Shown here: positions 8,952 through 18,801 of the stretch, in pieces | How the letters are laid out: every line of letters begins with the position of its first letter | How positions within the stretch are numbered: the first letter of the stretch is position 1 | Source of the DNA: Bog-473 sp963728845 | Lineage (GTDB): Bacteria > Actinomycetota > Acidimicrobiia > Acidimicrobiales > RAAP-2 | Assembly (NCBI GenBank): GCA_963728845.1 | Contig: CAVSLS010000052.1 | Location: forward strand, 124,001-188,000 | Length of the DNA: 64,000 nt | Reading direction: 5' to 3' | Translations under genes and position numbers: made by a program | Notes under the pieces: model-generated | The model's database searches: none | Told to the model about the DNA's origin: nothing | Seen by the model: the letters and a program-made list of their open reading frames with translations, nothing else

Positions 8952-10070
8952 TCAGACCGGTCCGACCTCGCACTCCTTGGGGTCGATGTAGCCGAGGTTC
9001 TCCACCACCTTGAACGTGCCGCCCTCCGAGCGTGCGATGTACATGTTCATCCGTACGTGGTGCTGACCCGGCACCATTTCGGCGGGGCCTCCCGGACCCT
9101 CGGTGATCCGGGCATGGTCGAGCGCCGCGATCACGTCGGACTGGTCGAGCGACCCCGCTTCGGTGACGGCAGCCTCCCAGAGCTTTAGCGCTCGGTACGT
9201 ACCGGTGCACGCGCTCCCCGCCGTGAACATGGCGCTGCCGGGGTGACGGGCTTCGTAGCGATTGAGGAGCTCGATACTGAACGGGTCGTCAACGTCCCGG
9301 TAGTAGTCCAGGCACCCGTACAGGCCCTCGACCTGCTCCGCTGGCACGAGGTTCAGGAAATTCTCGTCGAAGTAGGTGCAGACGATGGTCCCACCTCGAC
9401 GCGTGAACCCCGCACGATGCAACTGCTCGAGGAAGGGCGTCAGCCCCGGCGGGACAATCGTGTTGAACACAATTTCCGCGCCGCTCGCCATGATGGCAGC
9501 CACGACTTGGCGGTAGTCAGTGTGATCAAGCGGGAAGTACTCCTCGCCGACGATCTCACCACCCCTGTCGGCCACGACCTCACGCACCTTCTTGTTCAGC
9601 GTGTGCGGCCAGATGTAGTCGGCCGACGGCATGTAGAAGGTCTTCGCGCCCGTCTCCTGCATGAGCCAGGGGAAGAACGGGTCGATTTGTTGCGCTGGTA
9701 CCGGACCGGTACAAAAGATCAGGGGGTGACACTCCTGACCCTCGTACTGCTCGGGGTAGAGGTAGAGCCTCGCCGCCTCTTCGACGACTGGTCGCTTGAT
9801 GGCCTGGCGAGTGGAACTGTAGATGCCACCCACGACGACGTCGACGTCGGCACCGACGAGCTTCGCCGCGGCGGCTTCTGCTCGGTCGTCGTCGGTGGCG
9901 CTGTCCTCGACGAACAGCTCGATCGGCCGGCCGAGCAGGCCGCCGCGAGCGTTGATGTCGTCGATCACCATCGTGGCGACGTTGATGTTGGCGATGCCCA
10001 TGAAGGAGAGGGCACCGGTCTGGTCGGTGACGAGGCCGACCCGAGCCGAACGGTTGATTGCACTGGTCAT
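8952..10070 (-). CDS. Cytoplasmic amide/urea-type ligand-binding protein (AmiC/FmdD-like)
   Basis: The protein is 372 residues of the type-I periplasmic-binding fold, closest to the Peripla_BP_5 group (UrtA, FmdD, AmiC). Characteristic segments are VGLVTDQTGALSFMG at the N-terminus, YSSTRQAIKRPVVEE, YLYPEQYEGQECHPLIFCTG and FPLDHTDYRQVV. ATG 10070 is well supported by GGAGGCGACC just upstream. The domain begins directly after about ten residues, with no signal peptide or lipobox, so the protein should stay in the cytoplasm. No transporter permease or ATPase is near. A regulatory ligand sensor, as AmiC is for AmiR, fits better than transport. It lies 10 nt after the small gene 10081-10353 and shares its operon. 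Confidence 0.82.
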   Translation of the reverse strand: MTSAINRSARVGLVTDQTGALSFMGIANINVATMVIDDINARGGLLGRPIELFVEDSATDDDRAEAAAAKLVGADVDVVVGGIYSSTRQAIKRPVVEEAARLYLYPEQYEGQECHPLIFCTGPVPAQQIDPFFPWLMQETGAKTFYMPSADYIWPHTLNKKVREVVADRGGEIVGEEYFPLDHTDYRQVVAAIMASGAEIVFNTIVPPGLTPFLEQLHRAGFTRRGGTIVCTYFDENFLNLVPAEQVEGLYGCLDYYRDVDDPFSIELLNRYEARHPGSAMFTAGSACTGTYRALKLWEAAVTEAGSLDQSDVIAALDHARITEGPGGPAEMVPGQHHVRMNMYIARSEGGTFKVVENLGYIDPKECEVGPV

Positions 10071-10080
10071 GGTCGCCTCC

Positions 10081-10353
10081 TCAAGCGCCGTAAGAGCCGA
10101 GCAGCAGCGCTGCCTCCGGCTTGCCGAGGTGACCGGCCTCTCGGAGGATCGGCGGCACGTCGGGGTCGGACACAAAGTCGGCCCACCCTTGCTCGTCCCA
10201 GTCGAAGAGCGCCCAGACGCGGTTCTCCTCGGTGGGGTCGCGGAAGACGACCGCACCCTTGGAGCCGTGGAGCGCACGCTTGTCGGCACCCTTTGTGCCG
10301 AAGATGTCAAGGAATCGGTCGACGTTCTCTACAGTCGTGGTGGCCAGGATCAT
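10081..10353 (-). CDS. Small hypothetical protein paired with the binding protein
   Basis: The protein is 90 residues from ATG 10353, with GGGGAGATTC upstream. It reads MILATTTVENVDRFLDIFG, then GAVVFRDPTEENRVWALFDW. Alternating beta and helix with conserved aromatics resembles a dimeric alpha/beta-barrel (ABM/EthD-like) fold. That is a guess from composition. It is first in a two-gene operon with the ligand-binding protein. It could bind or modify the same small molecule. Confidence 0.6.
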   Translation of the reverse strand: MILATTTVENVDRFLDIFGTKGADKRALHGSKGAVVFRDPTEENRVWALFDWDEQGWADFVSDPDVPPILREAGHLGKPEAALLLGSYGA

Positions 10354-10373
10354 GAATCTCCCCTTTTCGGTTT

Positions 10374-10389
10374 GGATCCCTGCGGATCC
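10374..10389. promoter_or_regulatory. Repeated GGATCC palindromes, possible operator
   Basis: Two GGATCC palindromes separated by CTGC lie 20 nt upstream of the start at 10353, inside the expected 5' region of the two-gene operon. A TTGACG hexamer on the minus strand at 10421-10416 could be a -35 element. No regulator can be assigned. Confidence 0.3.
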
Positions 10390-10463
10390 GCTTCGCGCCG
10401 GCCGGGTTCGGTCGGCGTCAAGGGACATTCTGCGGATGGGCTTCCCACGCGACATCGGTAGAC

Positions 10464-10508
10464 CTACCCATTTCGGGGCTACCCATTTCGGGGCTACCCA
10501 TTTCCGGC
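10464..10508. repeat. Three tandem 15-bp repeats upstream of the binding-protein operon
   Basis: The unit CTACCCATTTCGGGG occurs at 10464-10478 and 10479-10493, with a slightly diverged third copy at 10494-10508. The array fills the gap between the stop codon of the LuxR-type regulator and the promoter region of the downstream operon. Phased direct repeats placed like this are typical of operator arrays for activator proteins. Confidence 0.9.
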
Positions 10509-10512
10509 CGAG

Positions 10513-13426
10513 CTACCCTCCGCCGCGCCCGTCGACCACCTGGTGCTGGACCGCCCAACGAGTCGCCGCGGCACGACCGGAGACCCCGATCTTCGTGTAG
10601 ATGTTCTGCACGTGATGCTCCGCCGTCCTCGGCGAGATGAAGAGCTGCGTGGCGATCTCGCCCGAGGTCAGACCGTCGGACAGAAGGCGTAGCACTTCGA
10701 CCTCTCGTCGGCTCAGACCGCCGGGCCGAGCTGGGCCGGCCCGTTGATTCGGATCGCGGCGCGCGACATCGATCTGCCGGAGTGCGTACACGGCCGCCGA
10801 TCCCAGATCGAGTTCGGCGCCCGCCGACTCGAGTGTCGCGGCGCGCGTCAAGCCGAGCTTGCGGCCAACCCGATCGCGTATCTCGCCGAGCTCGGGCACG
10901 TGATGGAGACTCGACGGTTGGCTCGACAGCGCGCCGAGAAGCATCGCAGTCGGCTCGAGCCGCCCGAGCCGCTCGAACAACGCCGGCACACTCGCCAGCG
11001 TGATGATCAGCTGCGGCACGTTGCCCGCACGCTGGAAAGCGGCGATAGCGTCGGCGAACAGCATCAGGGCGGCTCCGACCTCTCCGTCAGAGGTGTGGAG
11101 GCGGCCGGCGTCGCGCGCGATGAAGCCTTCGAAGAACTGCACGCGGTGCTGGCGTACGAAGTCGACGCCCTCGTCCCATGCCGCAAACGCCCGGCGCGCG
11201 TCCGCCTTGGAGAAGGCCATCCCTGCGATCCAGAGCGCGTACGAAATCCAATAGGGGTTGCCAAGCGATCGTGCGACCGCGATGGATTCCTCGGCGAGCG
11301 TGAGCGCCTCCTCAATCCGGCCGCACGACTGGAGACCGTCGACATAGGAGGCGATGCCGTAGCCGCGGTCGCTGCCGTATCGCTCCGCCACCGCGCCGGT
11401 GAGCTCGACGTAACGATCAAGGTCGCCGCAGTAGACGCTCGCCAACGCCTCGATGAACGATGCGTAGCCGGGTTCACACGCGTCGTAGCGGGGATCAGCC
11501 TCCAACTCGGTCGCCCGGTGAGCGTTCGCACGTGCCGCCTCCGCCCTCCCCGCGAAGCACGCGAACCCGGCGGCCGCGTAGAGGCGGGGGAGCCGGCGCA
11601 CGTCGGCCTTGGCCGCGGGCTCGAGCAGCTCCTCGGCCCATGCGAGCGTCTCGAAGAGCTGCACCGAGAAGCCCATCAACGCTGCGTGCGCGGCGATGTC
11701 AGCCGCTACCTCCACTTCACCGCGCCCCGCGCTCCACCGGTAGCCCGACCGCAGGTTGCCCAGCTCCACCTCGACCCAGTCGACCGCGGCACGCCATCCG
11801 GGCCCGTTCCAGTGCTCCCACCGGGCCGCCGCTTCCCGCGCGAAGTACGCGGCGTGCCGATCACGGGCCTGCTCGAGCAAACCCGCCTCCCCCAACCGGT
11901 CTTCCCCAAACTGGCGGACGGTCTCGAAGAGGCCGTACCGGGTGCGCGTGCCGCTGTGGTCGGCGACCACGATCGATTTTCGGACCAACGAGTCGAGCAG
12001 ACGGAGCACCTCGACATCGTCGGCACCGTCGACCACGGCACAGGCGCTCGTCAGGTCGAAGCCGCCCGCGAACACCGACGTCAGGAGGAGCAGTTCGCGC
12101 TCGTCCTCTGTGAGGAGGTCATAGGACCACTCCACGGTACGACGGAGCGTGAGCTGTCGCTCAGGCCCCGGCTGCGAGGCCTGAAGCAATCGGAACCGGT
12201 CCGCGAGCCGATCCCGGACCTCAATGGCGCTCATGGCCGCCATCCGCGCCGCGGCGAGCTCGATTCCAAGTGGGAGGCCGTCGAGGGTTCGACAGATCTC
12301 AGTCACGGCGATCGCCGTCTCCGGATTCCCGAGGCCGAAGTCGGGCCGCACGACACGGGCGCGATCCACGAAGAGCGTGGCTGCATCGGAGGCCACGCCC
12401 CCATCAAGCGCCAGCGGCGCCACGGTGAGCGCCACTTCCTCGTCGATCACGAAGGCTTCACGCGACGTGGCGAGGAACTTGGAGTCGCCTGACCGGGCGA
12501 GCATCGCCGCGAGAGCGGCTCGCGCCGCCGCCTGGACGTGTTCGCAGTTGTCGATGACCAGCAGAAGGTGTCGACCACCGAGCGACTCGGCCACCACCTC
12601 CATGAGGGGGACGTCGCCCTGAGGCGTGACGCCAAGCACGGCCGCGATCGCCGCCGGGACGGCGGTCGGGTCACCGACTGGTGCCAGCTCGACGATCCAC
12701 ACGCCGTCGGGGAACTCACCGGCCACCTCCGCCCCGACTTCGAGGGCCAATCGCGTCTTGCCCACCCCGCCGACTCCGCTCAGTGTGACGAGGCGGCAGG
12801 ACTGCACGAGCTCGGCGACCTCGTCAACCAACTGCTCGCGACCGACGAGTGAACTCAGCCGCTGTGGGAGGTTGCCCATGAAGTGATCGACGCCTCGGAG
12901 CACCGGGAAGTCGGCCGGGAGCCCATCGGCGATGAGCTGGTGCACCGACATCCGGCCGCGCAGACCGTGGAGCCGGTTCTCACCCAGGGGTCGCAGTGCG
13001 ACGCGATGGCGGAGCAGCACCTCGGTCGCGTCCGAAACAAGCACCTGGCCGCCATGTGCCAGTGATACCAACCGCGCAGCGCGGTTCACCTCGTTGCCGG
13101 AGTAGCTCCCGTCGCGGTCGGACGCCTCAGCGGTGTGCAGGGCCATGCCGACCGCGAAGTCCATGGCGCTGTCGTCTCGAAGGTGTTCCTGTGACTCTAT
13201 TGCCGCGGCGGCCGCGTCGGCCGGAGTAGAGAACGCCGCCGCGCATTCCGTCGTCACCGGTGTCGAAGACGTAGCCGCCATGGCCTTCGATCGTGTTCCG
13301 CACGATGGCGTCGTGGATGTTCAGCGCCTCGGCCATCGCCGTCGGGTCTTCCTCCCAGCGACGCGTCGAGTCCGCGACGTGGGTGAACAAGAAGGTCACC
13401 GTTCCCGCTGGGAACCCGCGGCTCAC
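10513..13426 (-). pseudogene. Cyclase-like/NB-ARC ATPase/LuxR regulator with one frameshift
   Basis: The frame begins at GTG 13426 (GFPAGTVTFLFTHVADST, the start of a class III cyclase homology domain) and shifts near 13244. There, removing one A restores the sequence GDG-CAAAFSTP. The rest is 922 residues in one frame. It holds the end of the cyclase domain, an NB-ARC-like ATPase (Walker A GVGGVGKT; Walker B LLLVIDNCEH), a long TPR-like helical region and a C-terminal LuxR helix-turn-helix (GLSRREVEVLRLLSDGLTSG). The first metal-binding Asp of the cyclase motif is His (FLFTHVADS rather than FLFTDIEGS). The cyclase part is therefore probably only a sensor. It most likely regulates the adjacent operon. 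Confidence 0.82.
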
Positions 13427-14038
13427 GCCCGCACGGTAACGCGACGCTGCCCAACGAGTCGTGCTGCGACCGGCGGCCGTGCCGCCATTTGCGGTGCTCA
13501 GGAGCGGGTGCCCGGGACCCGATTGATGAACCACCCGCTCTGCAACGATGGACGTTCCCACGCCACTCGGCGCCCGCATCCCGCCACATTTTCCCAGGTC
13601 AACGGACCAGGAGGGGTTCGAACATGGTCCCACCGCCTCCACCAGTGACAGTCCCGTGACCGCACGGGACGTGAGGAGCACGGTCGCCCGCACCCACGAT
13701 CGTGCGACACGCCAATTCTCTCCGATTTGGTGCAACAGGGAACGCGGACAGCGCGCGCCAGCGCATATCAGCGACGACTCGATTCCAGCACCACCAGGAA
13801 CGTCTCCGCTCTTGCCCAGGTCGTCAAGTTCTCATGGAGTGCCTTCCAAGCTCCAGATGCCTTCCCGACGAAAGCGTCGCGGTCCTCCGCTGCATGCTGA
13901 GAGCGCGTGGCCGGCGTGACGGACACTGAGTATGAGCTCCCGGGTCCGCCTTTTGATCCGAATTCGAATTGACGAGGCGCACCTCGGTTCGGCTTGTAGC
14001 CTGATCGGGCGCTTACCTCACAGTAGAAAGGAGGTTGG
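13427..14038. other. Intergenic, no gene seen
   Basis: About 610 bases between the divergently oriented regulator and zinc-ribbon gene. Several short frames overlap on both strands without recognisable content. Confidence 0.4.
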
Positions 14039-14569
14039 ATGCCTGCTTGCTCACGCTGCCTGGTTGAGGTGTTCCCGGGTACTGCACTGTGCCCCAATTG
14101 CGGCGCCGCCATCAGGCCGCCTGTGATGCCGCGACCGGCGCCCAAACGGGCGGGGAAGTCGCGGCAACGCCTCAACGCCCTGAACGCGAAGGATCGGGTC
14201 GCCGGGCCCGCCACCGTGGCCCTCCTGGTCTCGTTCTGGCTGCCCTGGTACAGCATCGGTCCCTTTTCCGCTGATGGACTCAGCGTCCACGGTTGGCTGT
14301 TCATCGCTGTGCTGAACTCGATCGTCCTGGTGCTCTACGTCCTGATCACCGCGTTCGGTGTCGGCGACCTCGCGGAGCTCGGCCGTATGTCCAAGGAGCA
14401 GCTCTTGGTCCTGATGACGGGAGTCAATGTTGCTCTGGTGGTGCTGGGCTTCCTGCTCAAGCCGGCCGGATTCAGCTGGTCCTGGGGCGCCTTTCTCGCG
14501 CTGGCCGCCGCCATCGTGGCTTTTCTGCCGTTTGGCGTTCCCCTCATCCAGGCCCGGGGCCGACGATGA
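14039..14569 (+). CDS. Zinc-ribbon membrane protein
   Basis: The protein is 176 residues from ATG 14039, preceded by a near-perfect AAAGGAGG ribosome-binding site. The N-terminus is a zinc ribbon with two Cys pairs (CSRC at 4-7 and CPNC at 18-21). Four hydrophobic segments follow, beginning VALLVSFWLPWYSIG and including WLFIAVLNSIVLVLYVLI. Proteins with this layout are common and uncharacterised in high-GC Gram-positives. It stands alone and its role is unknown. Confidence 0.75.
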   Translation: MPACSRCLVEVFPGTALCPNCGAAIRPPVMPRPAPKRAGKSRQRLNALNAKDRVAGPATVALLVSFWLPWYSIGPFSADGLSVHGWLFIAVLNSIVLVLYVLITAFGVGDLAELGRMSKEQLLVLMTGVNVALVVLGFLLKPAGFSWSWGAFLALAAAIVAFLPFGVPLIQARGRR

Positions 14570-14734
14570 ATCCGTGCACTCCAAACGCTGGCCGGTCACA
14601 GACATGCAACAGGCTTCGACTTCGACATTGAAGCCGTGGGCGAGACCACTCTTCGTCTGAGTTCACCCCTGCACTGAACCCAGTCAACGCTCGCTCCGGC
14701 TTTCCGGTGAGGGGCGGTTTCAGAGCGCGTGGAC

Positions 14735-15820
14735 TCAGCGGCGATGATGTGCCGACAAGAAGGACCAGATGGCCGCCGAGGAGTCGAACCCCATATAGGG
14801 CTTTCCGACCAGCAGTTCACTGCCAGGCGAAGCTGGGTGGCCCATCCAGGCGTGATTGGCACCTGTTACCGTGACCCATTCAACGGTCGTGCCGCTCTTG
14901 CACGACTGCCAGCTCTCGAATTGAACGGCGAGATTCGACGCCTCGGTGCTGGTCGTCGGCGTGGAGCGGCATCCGTCGTGCTCGGCGAACGTCTTCAACA
15001 CGTCGACTGGAGGAGGGAAATCGGTCTGGGTAAGTGAACGTGATCCCATGCCTCCGTTGATAGGAATGTTTTGGTCGGCCGTGCCGTGGATTTCGAGCGC
15101 CGAGACGGGATGCGAGGCTGGGCAGCTGTTGATCATGAGATCACCTGATTGGACCCCAATGGCCACGATCTGGTCCGAGATCTCGCAGGCGAGACGTTCG
15201 GCCAGGATGGCGCCGTTGGAGTGGCCGGTGGCGTAAACGCGTGCCTTGTCGATGTCGTACTGACCTTCGAGCTTGGTGATCAAGGCCGAGATGAAGCCAA
15301 CATCATTGACGTTCTCCTGGCTCTGCTCGGCGACCGAGCAGCAGCCTCCGCCGTTCCACACGAGTCTGTCCGGTGCGGATGGGCGGATCGGCGTCCCATT
15401 CGGATAGACGACAATGAACCGGTTCGCCTCCGCCAGCGCGTCAAAACCCGAGTTCTGCTCGAACTGCAGCCCCGACCCCAGGCCTCCGTGCAGCGCCACC
15501 AACAAGGGCACCGGCCGACCCTTGGGCAGGGACCGTGGCACATAGAGCGTGTAAGTCCGAAGGGATCCTCCAGGGCTCGCGATCGTGCCGTTCGAGGGTC
15601 GTCCCGTCGGCGTGACCGCTGGAGTGATCTCGACCCCACCCGGCAGCACGGGCTCTGTGGCCGATCTGGCAGTGGCGGCTGTCATCGTTCCAGACGCTCT
15701 GGTTGCTGCGAGTCCCACCAAGACAATGGACGTAGCGAGCGCGACTCCAATTGCCCGACCATGAGGCAGCTTCGCTCGTCTCATCGAGCGAAGCGTCCCA
15801 TACGTGTATGAGGATTCCAT
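14735..15820 (-). CDS. Secreted PHB-depolymerase/LpqC-type esterase
   Basis: The protein is 361 residues. A signal anchor or signal peptide (AIGVALATSIVLVGLAA, residues 23-39) suggests export; Met13 is an equally likely start. The alpha/beta-hydrolase fold has a LALHGG-type oxyanion strand (VALHGG, 108-113) and the nucleophile elbow GHSNG (199-203, S201). The likely acid is D249 (HGTAD) and the likely base is H323 (GANHAW). Cys160-Cys161 and later Cys residues may form disulfides. The family hydrolyses short polyhydroxyalkanoates, feruloyl esters or similar extracellular esters. The natural substrate here is unknown. Confidence 0.85.
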   Translation of the reverse strand: MESSYTYGTLRSMRRAKLPHGRAIGVALATSIVLVGLAATRASGTMTAATARSATEPVLPGGVEITPAVTPTGRPSNGTIASPGGSLRTYTLYVPRSLPKGRPVPLLVALHGGLGSGLQFEQNSGFDALAEANRFIVVYPNGTPIRPSAPDRLVWNGGGCCSVAEQSQENVNDVGFISALITKLEGQYDIDKARVYATGHSNGAILAERLACEISDQIVAIGVQSGDLMINSCPASHPVSALEIHGTADQNIPINGGMGSRSLTQTDFPPPVDVLKTFAEHDGCRSTPTTSTEASNLAVQFESWQSCKSGTTVEWVTVTGANHAWMGHPASPGSELLVGKPYMGFDSSAAIWSFLSAHHRR

Positions 15821-16160
15821 GAAGTGGGATCAGAGATCCGCCACCATTGGCCGGGAGCGGGGTGCCCCGGGCGACAGGAATCGATTCGCGTCTCAGCGTT
15901 GGGAACCAAAATCGAGGCAATGCACGGCACCCGGCAATCCCGTGAGTGCCACGTGGTAGGTCGTTCCGCCGACGGTAGAGGCCCCATCGACCGCTCGCCA
16001 CCGCAGCCTCGCGTCCACGGAACAGTGGCGGGCGCCGAGCGCCGGCGCTGGGAGTCCCAGACAGCCTCCAAGCGGCGGCTCGGGAGACCTCAGATATGGA
16101 ATGGCCGTAGGGTACGGTGACGTTGCTACTCGCGAAATCGACGGTTAGGCCGGAGGGGAC
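15821..16160. other. Divergent promoter region
   Basis: About 340 bases between the divergent esterase and GH4 genes. TAGGGT near 16108 could serve as a -10 box for the glycosidase, but no -35 is obvious. No gene was seen. Confidence 0.35.
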
Positions 16161-17540
16161 ATGACACCGCGAATTGCCATCATCGGCGGCGGGAGCGCCC
16201 ACTGGACGCCCCGCCTGCTCTTGGACTTCGTCAACACACCGTCCCTGGCTGAGAGCCAGGTCGTCCTGATGGACATCGCGCCCGAGAGCCTGCTGCCGGT
16301 CCAACGGTTGGCCGACCACATCGCCTCGCTTGGGTCTGGCGGTCTGCGGACGACTGCCACCACGGAGCTCGAGGCTGCGCTCGACGGCGCCCAATTCGTG
16401 ATCACCGGGCTTTCTGTGGGTGGCTTCGACGCGATGCGCCACGACCTGGAGATACCCGACCGCTACGGCCTGCCCCAACCGGTGGGCGACAGCGTGGGTC
16501 CCGGTGGCATATCGCGGGCATTGCGGAGTGTGCCGGTAACCGTTGGCATTGCCCGGACCATGGAGCGCCGTTGCCCCGATGCCCTGCTCGTAAACGTCAG
16601 CAACCCCCTCACCGCGCTGTGCCGCGCTGTGACCCGTGAGACGACGGTGTCGGCGGTGGGTTTGTGCAACGAGCTCGTGGGTCTGACCTGGGCGATGAGC
16701 CTGCTTTTCGATGTTGGGATGCACGAGGTCGACCCTGTGGTCGGCGGCGTCAACCATCTCCCGCTGGTCACGGCTCTTCGCATCGGTGGTTCCGACGGCT
16801 TCACGATGCTGCGGTCGATAATGGACCAGCCCGTCACGGCTCTCGACGACCCGATCTGGATGGAGCCTCCTGCCGGTAGCCACTGGCGCAAGGTGTCGAC
16901 CGGGGAAAAATGGACGAAGGGCGACGTCGTGGCCAACAACCGGCTGAAGCTCGAGCTCTTTCGACGGTTCGGGGTCCTCCCGGGGTCCTCAGACACACAC
17001 GTCGCTGAGTTCTTCCCCTGGTTCGTCACAGAAGCCAGTGGCTTCGGTGCCGATTGGTGCGTTCACCACTACGGCATCGATGGCCATCGGGCAGACAAGG
17101 AGACGGACGAGGCTGACCTGGCCGCACTCCTTGCATCGCAAGAGCTTCCGCCATGGAGCTCGGGGGAACTGGTCGCCCCCCTCCTCGATGCCATCGTCTC
17201 CGACCATGAGCGTTACCTCCCGATGAATGTTCCGAACAGCGGCCAGGTCGTCGGCCTCGATCACGGGCCCGTCCTCGAATGCATGGGTGTCGCGAATGCA
17301 TCAGGAATCACACCGCGTGATCGCGTCGAGGTGGGTTCCGTCCTCGGCGAATGCCTGCGTCGGATCGTGTATTCGCAGGAGTTGACGGTCGAGGCTGCTC
17401 TCACCGGCGACCGGACTGTGGTGCTGGAGGCCATGCTGACCGACCAGATGGCCGGCCGACTGCCGTACGAGCACATCATCGCTCTCACCGAAGAGTTGCT
17501 GTCGGCAACCGCCCCGTGGCTGGATCAATTCGCCAACTGA
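16161..17540 (+). CDS. Glycoside hydrolase family 4
   Basis: The protein is 459 residues from ATG 16161, with GGAGGGGAC immediately upstream. The N-terminal Rossmann fold has IIGGGSAHW (7-15). NPLTAL (148-153), CNE (169-171) and GGVNHL (195-200) are the family signatures. In this family the Cys and His in these positions hold the catalytic Mn2+. GH4 enzymes use NAD+ in a redox-assisted hydrolysis of alpha- or beta-glycosides, often but not always 6-phosphorylated. No sugar PTS or transporter is adjacent. The substrate cannot be predicted. Confidence 0.9.
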   Translation: MTPRIAIIGGGSAHWTPRLLLDFVNTPSLAESQVVLMDIAPESLLPVQRLADHIASLGSGGLRTTATTELEAALDGAQFVITGLSVGGFDAMRHDLEIPDRYGLPQPVGDSVGPGGISRALRSVPVTVGIARTMERRCPDALLVNVSNPLTALCRAVTRETTVSAVGLCNELVGLTWAMSLLFDVGMHEVDPVVGGVNHLPLVTALRIGGSDGFTMLRSIMDQPVTALDDPIWMEPPAGSHWRKVSTGEKWTKGDVVANNRLKLELFRRFGVLPGSSDTHVAEFFPWFVTEASGFGADWCVHHYGIDGHRADKETDEADLAALLASQELPPWSSGELVAPLLDAIVSDHERYLPMNVPNSGQVVGLDHGPVLECMGVANASGITPRDRVEVGSVLGECLRRIVYSQELTVEAALTGDRTVVLEAMLTDQMAGRLPYEHIIALTEELLSATAPWLDQFAN

Positions 17541-17798
17541 CTCACGAGGGACCGAGTTTGTAGGACATATCCCATCGCCGGGAAAGAGCCCTACCCGCCA
17601 CGAATCGAACCATGGCATCAACTATCGGGTGACGATTGGCCTGCGTGAGTCAGGCATCGTCGCCATCTTGCCTGGCCGTACGGTCTTCTTCTACGCCACG
17701 AATCTGGGACCGCCCGGTTCGCGACGCTTTTCGTGACGCAGAAGGAGTCCTCGCTTCAGTGCGAAAAGCTCGACCGGGACGGCGAGATACCGTGATCT

Positions 17799-18230
17799 TC
17801 AACCGAGAGGGGCTGTCCTCGCGGCCGTGGACAGTGGCACCTCTGGCAAAGGACGCCGACGAAGGGATGCACATGCCAGGCACAGACACACCGAGACGCC
17901 GAACAAGTAGGTGAACCCGATAACGCCAAAGAGCAACGAGGCGATCGACACACCCCAGGCCAGCCGTCCGGCGCCGAACTCATCGCCGCGCCTCCGCCGG
18001 TGCAGCAGTGAGGCGACGAGGATGACCATGCCGAGGACAACCGCAGTGAGCACCACCTCGGACAGGAGGTAGGACTGGATGTAGGTCTTCGTAGGCGGCA
18101 CCACCCATCCAGCGTCTGTCAATTTGGCCCGCTCCGTCACATGCACAAAGAAAGCCAGGACGAACTGGCCCATCGCCCAGGCACCCGCCAGAGCAAGGAA
18201 CACCACGGTGAGCGGATCAAGCCGTTTCAA
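17799..18230 (-). CDS. Small membrane protein
   Basis: The protein is 143 residues from TTG 18230, chosen because GGAAGGAGTG lies 5 nt upstream. A GTG at 18263 would extend it but has no ribosome-binding site. It has hydrophobic segments at LTVVFLALAGAWAMGQFVLA, LLSEVVLTAVVLGMVILVA and WGVSIASLLFGVIGFTYLF. The C-terminus is Cys-containing and basic. I do not recognise the family. Confidence 0.55.
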   Translation of the reverse strand: MKRLDPLTVVFLALAGAWAMGQFVLAFFVHVTERAKLTDAGWVVPPTKTYIQSYLLSEVVLTAVVLGMVILVASLLHRRRRGDEFGAGRLAWGVSIASLLFGVIGFTYLFGVSVCLCLACASLRRRPLPEVPLSTAARTAPLG

Positions 18231-18801
18231 GAGCACTCCTTCCGAGGTGGTCCAGTCTCTCACAGACCGACAGCATCGGCGGCTTCGTCACCACCGCGAG
18301 CAATGGCACACTCGAAGGATTCTGCTCCATCTCACGCTGGGCACGGGCAACGCCCCCTCCACAACGTCCGGCAGTACGGCTGGGGGCGGAGGCCGCCCGG
18401 TGACCGTGCAGCACCGCGGTGCCCCCGCTCACTGTGACCTCCGGCTGAGCCGGCGCCCATAACCGGACCCGACGAGGATCGATTCGCGGCGCGTCGTTGG
18501 CAAACGTGTCAGCGTCGCTGCCTGACTTCTCGTTAGGCCTCTTTGGTCAAGAGTTCACCGGACCGACGTCGTCAACCGAGTCACCCCGCCCGAAAGCGGA
18601 GGGAACCATCTGAGGATGGGGACGGTGCCGCCAAGGATCCGGCATAGATCGCCGCTTTCGCCTTTCACCGATCCCTTGGGGTCGCGATCACGCGCTGCCT
18701 GCCGATGTGCCCTCGGGTGGGCCCCGGATTCGTACGGAGACAGGCGTCGATCGTGCATCACCTTGACGCGTCCACTGAACTCAGAGCCTCAGCTCGTTTC
18801 G
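18231..18801. other. Intergenic, no gene seen
   Basis: About 570 bases upstream of the small membrane protein gene. Short frames on both strands are not protein-like. Confidence 0.4.
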
